Source of the DNA: Candidatus Pacearchaeota archaeon
GTDB taxonomy: Archaea > Nanobdellota > Nanobdellia > Pacearchaeales > GW2011-AR1
DNA: 13,410 nt
Reading direction: 5' to 3'
Assembly (NCBI GenBank): GCA_016186375.1
Contig: JACPLS010000025.1
Coordinates: 1-13,410 of the forward strand
Positions 1-6,003 of the stretch are shown here, piece by piece. Position numbers and translations under genes: made by a program. The notes under the pieces are model-generated. The model made no database searches and was not told the DNA's origin. It was given only the letters and a program-made list of their open reading frames with translations. Positions within the stretch are counted from its first letter, which is position 1. Each line of letters starts with the position of its first letter.

Positions 1-97
1 CTTTTACTTGCTTTCCAATCCATTCTTTCGGCAATAATACTCCTCCACTGTTTCCCCATTTTCTAGTTTGCAACACTTGTTCCATTTGAGCCCTCAT
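1..97 (-). CDS. AbrB/SpoVT-fold antitoxin, N-terminal part (cut by window edge)
   Basis: Reading the minus strand from the ATG at 97-95 gives 32 residues that run off the left edge without a stop. Residues 12-22 (RKWGNSGGVLL) followed by P23 carry the KWGNS-G-VLP signature of the AbrB/MazE swapped-hairpin fold, the same signature as in the gene at 503-757. A second in-frame ATG lies at 85-83. The first is preferred because a TATA-like element (120-128) sits about 26 bp upstream, which would make the transcript leaderless. Antitoxins of this fold bind their own operator and neutralise a partner toxin, usually a PIN or MazF protein. The partner would lie beyond the window. It follows vapC on the same strand, but has its own promoter palindrome. 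Confidence 0.8.
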   Translation of the reverse strand, partial: MRAQMEQVLQTRKWGNSGGVLLPKEWIGKQVK

Positions 98-127
98 ATT
101 TAAACATTGTTTAAACAATATTTAAAT
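98..127. promoter_or_regulatory. 30-bp near-perfect palindrome, probable antitoxin operator with TATA
   Basis: The core at 106-119 (ATTGTTTAAACAAT) is a perfect 14-bp palindrome. The outer arms at 98-104 and 121-127 also pair, leaving one mismatch (105/120) in 30 bp. It abuts the ATG of the AbrB gene at 97 and contains its TATA-like ATTTAAAT. That is where an autorepressing AbrB-type antitoxin would bind. Confidence 0.6.
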
Positions 128-143
128 CTTACTGTTTTAACTC

Positions 144-506
144 CTATTTAACAAGCTCAACATTATCCATCTCTTTAAAGAAATCTTCTCCTGTTAAAAA
201 TTTAAATCCTAAGTTCCTAGATAAAACATATCCTATACAATCTACGTAACTTAATTTTCTTTTGTAATTATCTTTCCTAAACTTAGCTGCTTCTTTGGCT
301 ATATTTTCATTAACATCTACAAAAGAAAAAACAAATTTACCTAATGCCTCGTTAGCATCTTTTTCATTAAAATTTAATAAAAGATAGAAATAAAACTCTG
401 ATAAATTCAAAGTTGTTGTTATTATAGGATATTCTCTGTAAGGATCATAATTTTCGTTGATTTTTATTATTTCTACTAGGGCGTAAGTGTCAAAAAAATA
501 ACTCAT
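144..506 (-). CDS. vapC: VapC-like PIN-domain ribonuclease toxin
   Basis: This 120-residue protein has the length and acidic pattern of a PIN-domain toxin, a metal-dependent ribonuclease that usually cleaves tRNA or rRNA when released from its antitoxin. The visible acidic residues are D6 (FFDTYAL), E37 (LSEFYFY), D89 (SYVDCIGY) and E107/D108 near the C-terminus (LTGEDFF). The last motif is commonly TGD followed by a basic residue in VapC proteins, so the fourth site is slightly unusual. The ATG overlaps the stop of the upstream vapB by four bases, the usual coupling for vapBC. The target RNA cannot be told from sequence. Confidence 0.85.
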   Translation of the reverse strand: MSYFFDTYALVEIIKINENYDPYREYPIITTTLNLSEFYFYLLLNFNEKDANEALGKFVFSFVDVNENIAKEAAKFRKDNYKRKLSYVDCIGYVLSRNLGFKFLTGEDFFKEMDNVELVK

Positions 507-757
507 TCATCCTCCGGCCAAAATGCCTTATCAACTTCTCTTAGTGCCTTTTGAGTATCTATATCCTTAAGAGCTTTATCTAAGCCTAGTTCTTTTGATA
601 TTCTCATTAAGTCTCCAACAGTCATCTTTTTTCTAGATTGCATTGTAAGTGTAATTTCACTACCTTCTTTTAATCTCTCTTTTTCAACAATTCTTATGGG
701 TAAAACTACTCCAAATGAATTGCCCCATTTTTTCACCTTGACATTTATTTGCTCCAT
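503..757 (-). CDS. vapB: VapB-like AbrB-fold antitoxin
   Basis: This is an 84-residue protein. Residues 5-45 form the AbrB/MazE DNA-binding fold with the motif KKWGNSFGVVLP (residues 9-20). The rest is an acidic helical tail ending in WPEDE that would wrap the toxin. It is the first gene of a two-gene operon and overlaps vapC by four bases. The ATG at 757-755 lies inside a perfect 24-bp palindrome, with a TATA-like element (779-787) about 25 bp upstream. The transcript should therefore be leaderless and the operator should cover the transcription start. Autoregulation by the VapBC complex is known for the family and inferred here. Confidence 0.85.
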   Translation of the reverse strand: MEQINVKVKKWGNSFGVVLPIRIVEKERLKEGSEITLTMQSRKKMTVGDLMRISKELGLDKALKDIDTQKALREVDKAFWPEDE

Positions 758-787
758 AAGTTATACATGTATAACTTATATTTAAAT
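756..787 (-). promoter_or_regulatory. vapBC promoter: perfect 24-bp palindrome plus TATA
   Basis: Positions 756-779 are a perfect palindrome (left half ATAAGTTATACA) that overlaps the vapB start codon. An AT-rich TATA element, ATTTAAATA on the minus strand, adjoins it at 779-787. A bound VapB dimer would cover the start site. Confidence 0.7.
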
Positions 788-845
788 CTTGTGACATAAA
801 TGCTAAGAACCAAAAATTAACACTAAAATCAGAATTGACTTAAAT

Positions 846-1052
846 TTAATGAGTTTTTGCAGTCTCAATAACTTTTTTAATATCTCCAGAGAAAATTTTA
901 CTCGCCCTTAGAACTTCTAATCCTATAATCTCTCCATTTTTTGAGATATCTATAATTATACCATTTGGTAGTTCCACACTTTTCCAGTATTCCTTATCTT
1001 GGATATGAATTCCAAGAATATCTTCTTCACTATCATACCATTTCTCTATCAT
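846..1052 (-). CDS. DUF2283-type small protein, putative antitoxin
   Basis: This 68-residue protein matches the short DUF2283 pattern: WYDSEEDILGIHI near the N-terminus, a GIIIDIS strand (31-37), then NGEIIGLEVLRAS (39-51). The family is a small beta-rich fold of unknown chemistry that often sits next to small toxin-like genes in archaea and cyanobacteria. Here the start codon lies one base after the stop of the upstream toxin-like gene, so the two are co-transcribed with the presumed toxin first. An antitoxin role is inferred from this pairing only. Confidence 0.75.
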   Translation of the reverse strand: MIEKWYDSEEDILGIHIQDKEYWKSVELPNGIIIDISKNGEIIGLEVLRASKIFSGDIKKVIETAKTH

Positions 1053-1053
1053 G

Positions 1054-1296
1054 TTAATCTAACCAATAAGATGTAAGGATTTTTATAGTTTTGCTTTCAT
1101 CTTTATAAATCTCCTTATAAACAACTTTGAGTATTCTTCCGGATGGAGGAATTCTTACTATAGCATTAAAAGTATCCTCCCAATTTCTATCCTTTAACTT
1201 CTCTGAATTCTGAATACATAATTCCAATAAGTCATCTGTTATTTCTGGTCTAAATCTTTTTTGCTTTTCCCAATGAAGCGAATACTCTATTTTCAC
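1054..1296 (-). CDS. small toxin-like protein (DUF4258/RelE-like), GTG start
   Basis: From the GTG at 1296-1294 the product is 80 residues. It has an N-terminal H-W segment (YSLHWEKQKRFRPEIT), a central helix, then beta strands containing IVRIPPSGRILKVVYKE and a final ILTSYWLD strand. This resembles DUF4258 or RelE-superfamily small proteins, but I cannot assign a family with certainty. The frame is open further upstream to an ATG at 1341. The GTG is preferred because a TATA box at 1319-1327 lies about 26 bp before it, as in other genes here, and the extra 15 residues (IIFISFYLYYN type) would be translated from the promoter itself. It is followed by the DUF2283 gene after one base. Confidence 0.6.
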   Translation of the reverse strand: MKIEYSLHWEKQKRFRPEITDDLLELCIQNSEKLKDRNWEDTFNAIVRIPPSGRILKVVYKEIYKDESKTIKILTSYWLD

Positions 1297-1318
1297 ATTA
1301 TAGTAAAGATAAAAAGAA

Positions 1319-1327
1319 ATTATAAAT
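1319..1327 (-). promoter_or_regulatory. TATA box of the toxin-like/DUF2283 operon
   Basis: The minus-strand ATTTATAAT is centred about 26 bp upstream of the GTG at 1296. It decides the start of that gene. Confidence 0.5.
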
Positions 1328-1364
1328 ATTTTCTTTGGCATTTCTAAATCGATTAACAGTTTAA

Positions 1365-1448
1365 TGCGGGGACTAGGATTCGAACCTAGGAAGGCACTGA
1401 GCCAACGGAGCCTAAATCCGTCCCATTAGACCACTCTGGCATCCCCGC
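1365..1448 (-). tRNA. tRNA-Leu (TAG)
   Basis: The minus strand folds into an 84-nt class II tRNA. The acceptor stem is GCGGGGA/TCCCCGC with discriminator A at 1365, and the T arm contains GGTTCGAATCC. The anticodon stem ACGGA/TCCGT encloses the loop TTTAGGC, so the anticodon is TAG (plus-strand 1412-1414). A long variable arm fits leucine. CCA is not encoded, consistent with RNase Z cleavage followed by CCA addition. There is no intron. A TATA-like stretch lies near 1470-1478. Confidence 0.95.
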
Positions 1449-1851
1449 ATAAAAGATAAAGTCTTCCTTCTTAAAAGAAATACCATAAAATTCCTTTTTA
1501 TACTTATTGTGGACCCACTTATCTGCCTTTACACTTATTCTAATTTCTATTAATATAAAACCCTTCCACAACATAAGTTAGAAGTTGATAAATTGAAGGT
1601 TTTGAAAAACACTCTTTTTAAATTAATTTTCATATAGTAAAAAATCTTAAAAAGCGTATCTTCTAACAAGTATACTTACGATAAATAATTATGATTAAAG
1701 CAGTAATAATTTGACTATTATCAGAATAGGAGTAATTCAAATTCCTCAATTATAACCTATTTTCTATAATCCATTCGAGATATGATTAGATGTTTCGTTA
1801 CACACTCTATTTTATACCCTCATAATAAAATATAAGCAAGTTGTTAATTTT
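1449..1851. other. gene-free AT-rich stretch upstream of tRNA-Leu
   Basis: About 400 bases lie between the tRNA-Leu and the end of tfb. I see no convincing reading frame, tRNA, or C/D-box pair. A 62-codon open frame on the minus strand runs into the tRNA and is not credible. The part next to the tRNA holds its promoter (around 1470-1478). Confidence 0.6.
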
Positions 1852-2784
1852 CTACTTACTCATCTTCTTTTCAGCTGCCAAAACCTTAGCCTTTAATTTT
1901 TCCTCAAGGTCAAGGCGGTCAATAAGTTCTTTATATCTGTTTCTTATTGTAACTTCTGTAATTCCTGCAACATCTGCCACTTCCCTCTGTGTCTTCTTTT
2001 CATCATTAATCAATGCTGCAACATAAAGAGCTGCTGCTGCTACTCCTGCAGGCCCTCTTCCAGATGTGAGTTCTGAAACGTCTGCTTTTTTTAAAATCTT
2101 AAGAGCATGATTCTGCGCCTTAGGAGACAAATGAAGAATAGAGGAAAAACGAGAAATGTAATCTTTTGGCGAACTCGGAGTAACTTTTATTTTTAATTTT
2201 CTTACAATAAATCTATATGTCCTTCCAATCTCCTTTCTCTCAACATCTGAAGCTGATGCAATCTCATCTAAAGTCCTAGGAATATTGTAAGAACGGCACG
2301 CCGCATATATGCAAGCAGCAATTACTGATTCCATAGATCTGCCGCGAACAAGTCCTCTTTGCAAGACAAAATTATAAACTCTAGAAGCTTCATCTCTGAC
2401 TACAGAAGGAAGAGTAAGAAAGCTAGCAACCCTTCTCAATTCTGCCATGGCTAAACGCAAATTGCGCTCTATTGATGTTGAAACTCTTTCCTGCCATTTT
2501 TTCAACCTTAGAAACTTTCTAGTCTGTCCTGCTTCTAATTTATATATATCAGAAATCTCTCCAACATTAGTTGTTAACCCTTTATCAAATTTTTGTAGAG
2601 ACATTGGCGCTCCACCTCTACCCTTTTTGTCAGATTTATCAAACTGACCCCCCATATCTTGGCCGGTATCTACCATTTTTTCTTCTACAATAAGTCCGCA
2701 TTCGTTACAAATTATTTCTCCTCTTTGATCGTCGTGCGTTAAATCAACGCTGCCACATTCAGGACATCTTTTAACATAGCTCAT
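1852..2784 (-). CDS. tfb: transcription initiation factor IIB (TFB)
   Basis: TFB bridges TBP-bound promoter DNA and RNA polymerase and helps set the start site. The 310-residue product has an N-terminal zinc ribbon (C7, C10, C26, C29). A short B-reader/linker region follows, with GGAPMSLQKFDKGL at 57-70. Two cyclin-like repeats come next (about 105-200 and 205-300), and the second ends in a helix-turn-helix (TQREVADVAGITEVTIRNRYK). Length and order are normal for archaea. The reader region is odd: the aromatic-plus-arginine motif (EWRAF type) usually found just before the R-GAPM element is not visible. The BRE that this factor would read is clearly present upstream of several genes in the window. 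Confidence 0.97.
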   Translation of the reverse strand: MSYVKRCPECGSVDLTHDDQRGEIICNECGLIVEEKMVDTGQDMGGQFDKSDKKGRGGAPMSLQKFDKGLTTNVGEISDIYKLEAGQTRKFLRLKKWQERVSTSIERNLRLAMAELRRVASFLTLPSVVRDEASRVYNFVLQRGLVRGRSMESVIAACIYAACRSYNIPRTLDEIASASDVERKEIGRTYRFIVRKLKIKVTPSSPKDYISRFSSILHLSPKAQNHALKILKKADVSELTSGRGPAGVAAAALYVAALINDEKKTQREVADVAGITEVTIRNRYKELIDRLDLEEKLKAKVLAAEKKMSK

Positions 2785-2838
2785 GGTAATTAGGGGTTTT
2801 TAAATGGGAAAAGTTTAAAAAACTTACTGTTAAGATGG

Positions 2839-2853
2839 TATTTAAATCTTTCG
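2839..2853 (-). promoter_or_regulatory. tfb promoter (BRE + TATA)
   Basis: On the minus strand, CGAAAG (2848-2853) followed by ATTTAAATA (2839-2847) is a good BRE/TATA pair. It predicts a start near 2817 and a leader of about 33 nt. A second weaker TATA-like element (2813-2822) would give a leader of under 10 nt. No clear Shine-Dalgarno sequence precedes the ATG. Confidence 0.5.
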
Positions 2854-2931
2854 GTTACTATAAAAATTTATCGTCGAGGTAATTTACATGTACTTTTTTA
2901 TGTCATAAACAACTCTAAGAAATTGATTTTC

Positions 2932-3294
2932 TTATTTTTCTATTAAAACAGCGTTAACATATCCTTCCCTTGAAGGCCTATTAGTTATCCTTGCATGCCC
3001 TAAAGAAGTATCTATAATAGCTCCCTTAACGAGGCGATTCTGCCTGGCCAAGAACTTATTTTGTGGTGTTTCTTCTACATTCTTAATAGTCACTTGTTGG
3101 ACTTTTCCCTTTGCTAAAACATTTACAATATTTGATCTTAACAAAATCGTCCTGAAATTACCGCCACTCACTCTAAGAATTTTCCTCTTTGTTTCACCTA
3201 AAGTTACTAAATTTTCTTGACCCTGTCTTTCAAAGAGCTTTCTCTTTCTAAGCCGATGATACTTTCCCCCGGTTATTTTTCTCCCTAATTTCAT
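2932..3294 (-). CDS. rps8e: 30S ribosomal protein S8e
   Basis: This 120-residue protein matches archaeal S8e along its length. It has a basic N-terminus with TGGKYHRLRKRKLFERQG (9-26), then GETKRKILRVSGGN, the central NPQNKF-like ETPQNKFLARQNRLVKGAIIDT, and a final ITNRPSREGYVNAVLIEK. It is a small-subunit protein found only in archaea and eukaryotes. It is transcribed alone, with a strong BRE/TATA 22-41 bp before the ATG. Confidence 0.97.
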   Translation of the reverse strand: MKLGRKITGGKYHRLRKRKLFERQGQENLVTLGETKRKILRVSGGNFRTILLRSNIVNVLAKGKVQQVTIKNVEETPQNKFLARQNRLVKGAIIDTSLGHARITNRPSREGYVNAVLIEK

Positions 3295-3315
3295 ATTTCT
3301 ATTGGAACAAAGTCG

Positions 3316-3335
3316 ATTTAAATACCTTTCTTTCG
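3316..3335 (-). promoter_or_regulatory. rps8e promoter (BRE + TATA)
   Basis: On the minus strand, CGAAAGAAAGG (3325-3335) followed by TATTTAAAT (3316-3324) is the best BRE/TATA in the window. The TATA centre is 26 bp from the ATG at 3294, so the mRNA should be leaderless. Confidence 0.7.
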
Positions 3336-3504
3336 TAAATTATGTTAGAATATTTACTGTACATTTCATTAATTTTTATTCCTTAACTACACAATACTGT
3401 AAATAATACGAAATAATTATTTAGATACAACATCAAATTTGATAATTTTTATTAATATTCGTAGTATCAAATTCAAATATCATTAATTCAGAATAATAAT
3501 ATCT

Positions 3505-3753
3505 CTACTTCTTTAAGCTCGTTGACGCAGGCGAAATAAAAATAATAGTATCTCCTCTTAGAAAAGTTAAACCAATGTTCTTTTTAACTTCACCATCCTG
3601 AACTTCTTTTGCATTATCTAATGCTATATTTATATGAATATCAAAAGCTAATAAAGTTCCAACAAATTGTTTCTCACCTTTCAACTGCACCAGAACTTCT
3701 TTTCCTTTTGAAGCATTTAACAAGTCAAGAGGTCTTTCTATTCCATTAACCAT
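3505..3753 (-). CDS. Sm-like archaeal protein (Lsm)
   Basis: Lsm proteins form heptameric RNA-binding rings. Taken from the ATG at 3753, the product is 82 residues. It begins RPLDLLN after six residues, shows the Sm1 motif (VQLKGEKQFVGTLLAFDIHINIALDNA) and the Sm2 motif (FLRGDTIIFISP). A longer frame starts at an ATG at 3765. That codon is only about 13 bp from the TATA centre (3774-3783), while the codon at 3753 is 25 bp away, so the shorter form is preferred. This start also matches the usual short N-terminus before RPLD. The gene stands alone on the strand between rnz and rps8e. Confidence 0.93.
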   Translation of the reverse strand: MVNGIERPLDLLNASKGKEVLVQLKGEKQFVGTLLAFDIHINIALDNAKEVQDGEVKKNIGLTFLRGDTIIFISPASTSLKK

Positions 3754-3773
3754 ATTGCCTCTCATTTTTGAGT

Positions 3774-3783
3774 ATATTTAAAC
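3774..3783 (-). promoter_or_regulatory. TATA box of the Lsm gene
   Basis: The minus-strand GTTTAAATATA lies about 25 bp upstream of the ATG at 3753, which supports a leaderless transcript from the inner start. Confidence 0.55.
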
Positions 3784-3829
3784 TTATCGGCTATTTTGAA
3801 TTTAAAAATTTGTCAAACAACTAATAAAA

Positions 3830-4726
3830 TTAAATCCTAAAAATATCAAAATCTTTTGCAATTCTTACATTTTTAAAAATCTTTTTTGCTTCTTTCTCAA
3901 TTATATTAATTTTATGTTCATATCGCTCTGATATGTGTGTTAATATAAGCTTGAAAACTTTTGCTTTTTTTGCAATTGTTGCAGCATCACCTGATGTGAG
4001 GTGAAAATATTCTTGAGCTTTTTCTGCATCTCTAACAGAGAACGTAGATTCTGCAATTAACAAATCAGATTTCTCTGCCAAACGAACAGCATCAGGATTC
4101 ATTACTGTATCCAAAATAATCGTTATTTTCTTCCCTTTCTCCAAATAAGAAACAGAAGAAAACTTGATTTTTTTCCCATTGAAAAAAATATCCTTTCCTC
4201 CTTGTAATTCTCCCAATAATGGAGAATTAGGTATCTTTAATTTTTTTATCTTGCTTTTCTCTAGGTGTATTCGATCTTTAATTACAATTGAATAAGCATT
4301 AGTGGGAGTTCCATGAAACATGGGCTTCGACTGAATGAAAAAATATTTATCATCTATTATGCTGTCAAAAACTTCATTAACTTGAACGCTTATTCTTAAT
4401 TCTTTTATTATTTGTTCAATTAAAGCTAAATAATGCCCTGTTCCAGGAGGCCCATAAATCTTCATTGTCTTGTTATATCCAGACATGGCTAAAGTCTGAA
4501 ACAATCCAGGAAGCCCTAGAATATGGTCTCCATGCCAATGAGTTATTAAAATGCGTGTTATTTTCCCAGGATTTATTCTAGCAATTCTTAATTGTCTTTG
4601 TATTCCTTCTCCACAATCAATTAAAATATTTTCATTTAAAAAAGAAACTAAAATTCCAGTATGATTGCGCCTTTCAGTAGGTACTGCATTGCCAGTGCCT
4701 AAAAATTTCACCTCTAATTTCTCCAT
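3830..4726 (-). CDS. rnz: ribonuclease Z (tRNA 3'-processing endonuclease)
   Basis: RNase Z removes the 3' trailer of pre-tRNAs. The 298-residue metallo-beta-lactamase protein starts with the family's FLGTG-AVPT-RRN segment. It carries the HxHxDH motif H63-W-H65-G-D67-H68, then H138 (MFHGT), D206 (ILDTV), H242 (FHLTS) and H264 (LTHIS), which are the usual zinc ligands and catalytic residues. The exosite region (about 150-180) is short, as in the single-domain form. All three tRNA genes in this window lack an encoded CCA, so this enzyme has an obvious local job. A TATA at 4747-4755 predicts a leaderless mRNA. Confidence 0.97.
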   Translation of the reverse strand: MEKLEVKFLGTGNAVPTERRNHTGILVSFLNENILIDCGEGIQRQLRIARINPGKITRILITHWHGDHILGLPGLFQTLAMSGYNKTMKIYGPPGTGHYLALIEQIIKELRISVQVNEVFDSIIDDKYFFIQSKPMFHGTPTNAYSIVIKDRIHLEKSKIKKLKIPNSPLLGELQGGKDIFFNGKKIKFSSVSYLEKGKKITIILDTVMNPDAVRLAEKSDLLIAESTFSVRDAEKAQEYFHLTSGDAATIAKKAKVFKLILTHISERYEHKINIIEKEAKKIFKNVRIAKDFDIFRI

Positions 4727-4746
4727 ATTTATCTGTATAATTGTAG

Positions 4747-4755
4747 ATTTATATA
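4747..4755 (-). promoter_or_regulatory. rnz TATA box
   Basis: The minus-strand TATATAAAT is centred 25 bp upstream of the ATG at 4726. Confidence 0.55.
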
Positions 4756-4786
4756 GGTTGCTACTTAATTCCAGGTATAAGGGAAG

Positions 4787-4795
4787 ATTTATAAG
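4787..4795 (+). promoter_or_regulatory. TATA box of the small membrane protein gene
   Basis: ATTTATAAG is centred about 26 bp upstream of the ATG at 4817. The rnz promoter lies just to its left in the opposite direction, about 35-40 bp away. Confidence 0.55.
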
Positions 4796-4816
4796 AAATA
4801 TTATCTCTAATTAACT

Positions 4817-5125
4817 ATGAAAAAGAAAAAGGTGATTATGTTCTCCGTAATCTTATTAATCTTAGTTATTGCATTGTCTTACTTAAAATTAAATATTTAT
4901 GGCACTGTAACTGGATTATCAATCGTTAATAGTACAAATGAATCTCAAAATTACCTCTTATCTCCTTCCTCTCTGGCAGGATTATTTATCTTCCTAGCCC
5001 TCTTACTCTTCATTTTGCTACTTAAATTTATCAAAAAACACGAAAGAAGAATCAGCTCACATATGTCGCATTTTGATTCAGGCCAAAACAAAAAATCCAA
5101 GCATTTAACTCATTCATTGAAGTAG
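4817..5125 (+). CDS. small two-helix membrane protein, unknown function
   Basis: The product is 102 residues and I do not recognise the family. After a basic start (KKKK) comes a hydrophobic segment at about 6-24, then an outside loop of roughly 25 residues with several N-S/T sequons (NSTNES) and a TGLS motif. A second hydrophobic segment lies at about 50-70, followed by a basic cytoplasmic tail rich in Lys, His and Ser. The positive charges at both ends predict an N-in/C-in hairpin. Proteins with an N-terminal helix followed by a TGL/TGF motif are common in DPANN genomes, but the function is unknown. It is divergent from rnz and followed by tRNA-Arg, which has its own promoter. Confidence 0.75.
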   Translation: MKKKKVIMFSVILLILVIALSYLKLNIYGTVTGLSIVNSTNESQNYLLSPSSLAGLFIFLALLLFILLLKFIKKHERRISSHMSHFDSGQNKKSKHLTHSLK

Positions 5126-5164
5126 TAGGAACTTTTAAATAACATCCCTAATTTCTTTTCCCAT

Positions 5165-5253
5165 GCTCCTGTAGCTCAGCCTGGATAGAGCATCGGACTT
5201 CTAAGTTAGACGAAGCAATCCGAGGGTCGCAGGTTCAAATCCTGTCGGGAGCG
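5165..5253 (+). tRNA. tRNA-Arg (TCT) with a 14-nt intron
   Basis: The acceptor stem GCTCCTG/CGGGAGC has discriminator G at 5253, the D stem is GCTC/GAGC, and the T arm is GCAGGTTCAAATCCTGT. The anticodon stem TCGGA/TCCGA encloses 21 nt instead of 7. Removing 14 nt between positions 37 and 38 gives the loop CTTCTAA with anticodon TCT (5200-5202). CCA is not encoded. A TATA-like element at 5133-5141 lies 24-32 bp upstream. Confidence 0.93.
5204..5217 (+). other. tRNA intron with bulge-helix-bulge motif
   Basis: The four bases CTTC (5198-5201) pair with GAAG (5212-5215). This helix is flanked by the three-base bulges TAA (5202-5204) and CAA (5216-5218), and closed by an inner GT/AC pair with a TAG loop. 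Cutting each bulge after its second base yields the canonical 37/38 intron. At 14 nt it is near the shortest that can still hold this motif. Confidence 0.85.
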
Positions 5254-5320
5254 TTTTCCTTCAACACTTCTTTCTCATTGGCAAAATTTCTAAAAATAAT
5301 CTTTTGGATAATTTGTTAAA

Positions 5321-5329
5321 ATTTATAAA
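5321..5329 (+). promoter_or_regulatory. TATA box of the 5352 gene pair
   Basis: ATTTATAAA is centred about 27 bp upstream of the ATG at 5352. Confidence 0.5.
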
Positions 5330-5351
5330 GAACAATAAATACAAACAATAA

Positions 5352-5573
5352 ATGAAAGATTATAAAGAATCTAAAAGAGATGATTGGTCGTATTTTGAAC
5401 AATGTTACAGAAAAGAAAGCATTCAATATTACTTATTCTATAATGTTGATGGAAAAGATTACTTTTTCACGCAAAGTAAAATGTTAAAAAATCTTAAAAT
5501 ATTATTGTACTTAAATATGGATGGTCAAATACGAGCATTTAGTAAAGGTTTAAAAGAGGTTATTATATTTTAA
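5352..5573 (+). CDS. small hypothetical protein upstream of a phosphatase
   Basis: This is a 73-residue protein of no family I recognise. It is rich in aromatic and charged residues (six Tyr in the first 35 residues, including QYYLFYNVDGKDYFF) and has no membrane segment or signal peptide. The reading frame is supported by a well-placed TATA at 5321-5329 and by coupling: its stop is two bases before the ATG of the phosphatase gene. A GAGGT at 5556-5560, inside its 3' end, could serve the downstream start, though the spacing is long. It may be a regulator or substrate of the phosphatase, which is only a guess from position. Confidence 0.55.
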   Translation: MKDYKESKRDDWSYFEQCYRKESIQYYLFYNVDGKDYFFTQSKMLKNLKILLYLNMDGQIRAFSKGLKEVIIF

Positions 5574-5575
5574 AA

Positions 5576-5977
5576 ATGAATATTTTATTTGTTTGTAAGG
5601 CAAATCGATTTAGAAGCAGAGTTGCGGAAGCAATTTTTAATCATTACAATAAGGACGAAAAAATTGTTGTGAAAAGCGCCGGAGTAAGATTAGACCCTTT
5701 GAGAGATTATGTTGCAAGTGTAGTCATCAATACTTTAAAAGAAAAAGGAATAAAGATGAATGATGATAAATCCAAGCCATTCAATGAAAATATAATAAAA
5801 TGGGCAGACAAAATAATTATTGTTGCAGATAACGTATCTCCTTCCTTATTTCCAGCAGAGAAAACTGAAGTCTGGCTTATCCCTGATGCTGATGAATCTG
5901 AGATAAATAAAGTTAAGACAATAATTGATAAAATTGAAGATAAAATAAAAGAATTCTTAAAGGTTATAAAAGTTTAA
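5576..5977 (+). CDS. low-molecular-weight protein-tyrosine-phosphatase / ArsC-type phosphatase
   Basis: The 133-residue product has the P-loop C7-KANRF-R13 (the CX5R signature) directly after the first strand, followed by SRVAEAIF where the family has SPMAEAIF. The likely general acid is in IPDADESE (D104), replacing the usual DP motif of the family. The length fits the LMW-PTP/arsenate reductase fold. Substrate (phosphotyrosine, phosphoarginine or arsenate) cannot be decided. No other Cys is present in the protein, which argues against a thioredoxin-coupled arsenate reductase. It is cotranscribed with the small gene at 5352. Confidence 0.85.
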   Translation: MNILFVCKANRFRSRVAEAIFNHYNKDEKIVVKSAGVRLDPLRDYVASVVINTLKEKGIKMNDDKSKPFNENIIKWADKIIIVADNVSPSLFPAEKTEVWLIPDADESEINKVKTIIDKIEDKIKEFLKVIKV

Positions 5978-6003
5978 AAGCTTTATAATTCTTCCTTTTT
6001 TAT

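Noticed and set aside
1386..1574. 62-codon open frame on the minus strand
   Set aside because: Its 3' half is the tRNA-Leu gene read as protein, and it has no promoter or family match of its own.
2918..2934. Hairpin AAGAAA-TTGAT-TTTCTT at the rps8e stop as a terminator
   Set aside because: Weak AT stem that overlaps the stop codon, and archaeal terminators are usually T-runs without hairpins.
3341..3504. Possible C/D-box RNA or operator (ATCAAATTTGAT palindrome near 3430) between rps8e and the Lsm gene
   Set aside because: Only a 12-bp AT palindrome and a poor C-box look-alike are present; no D box at suitable spacing.
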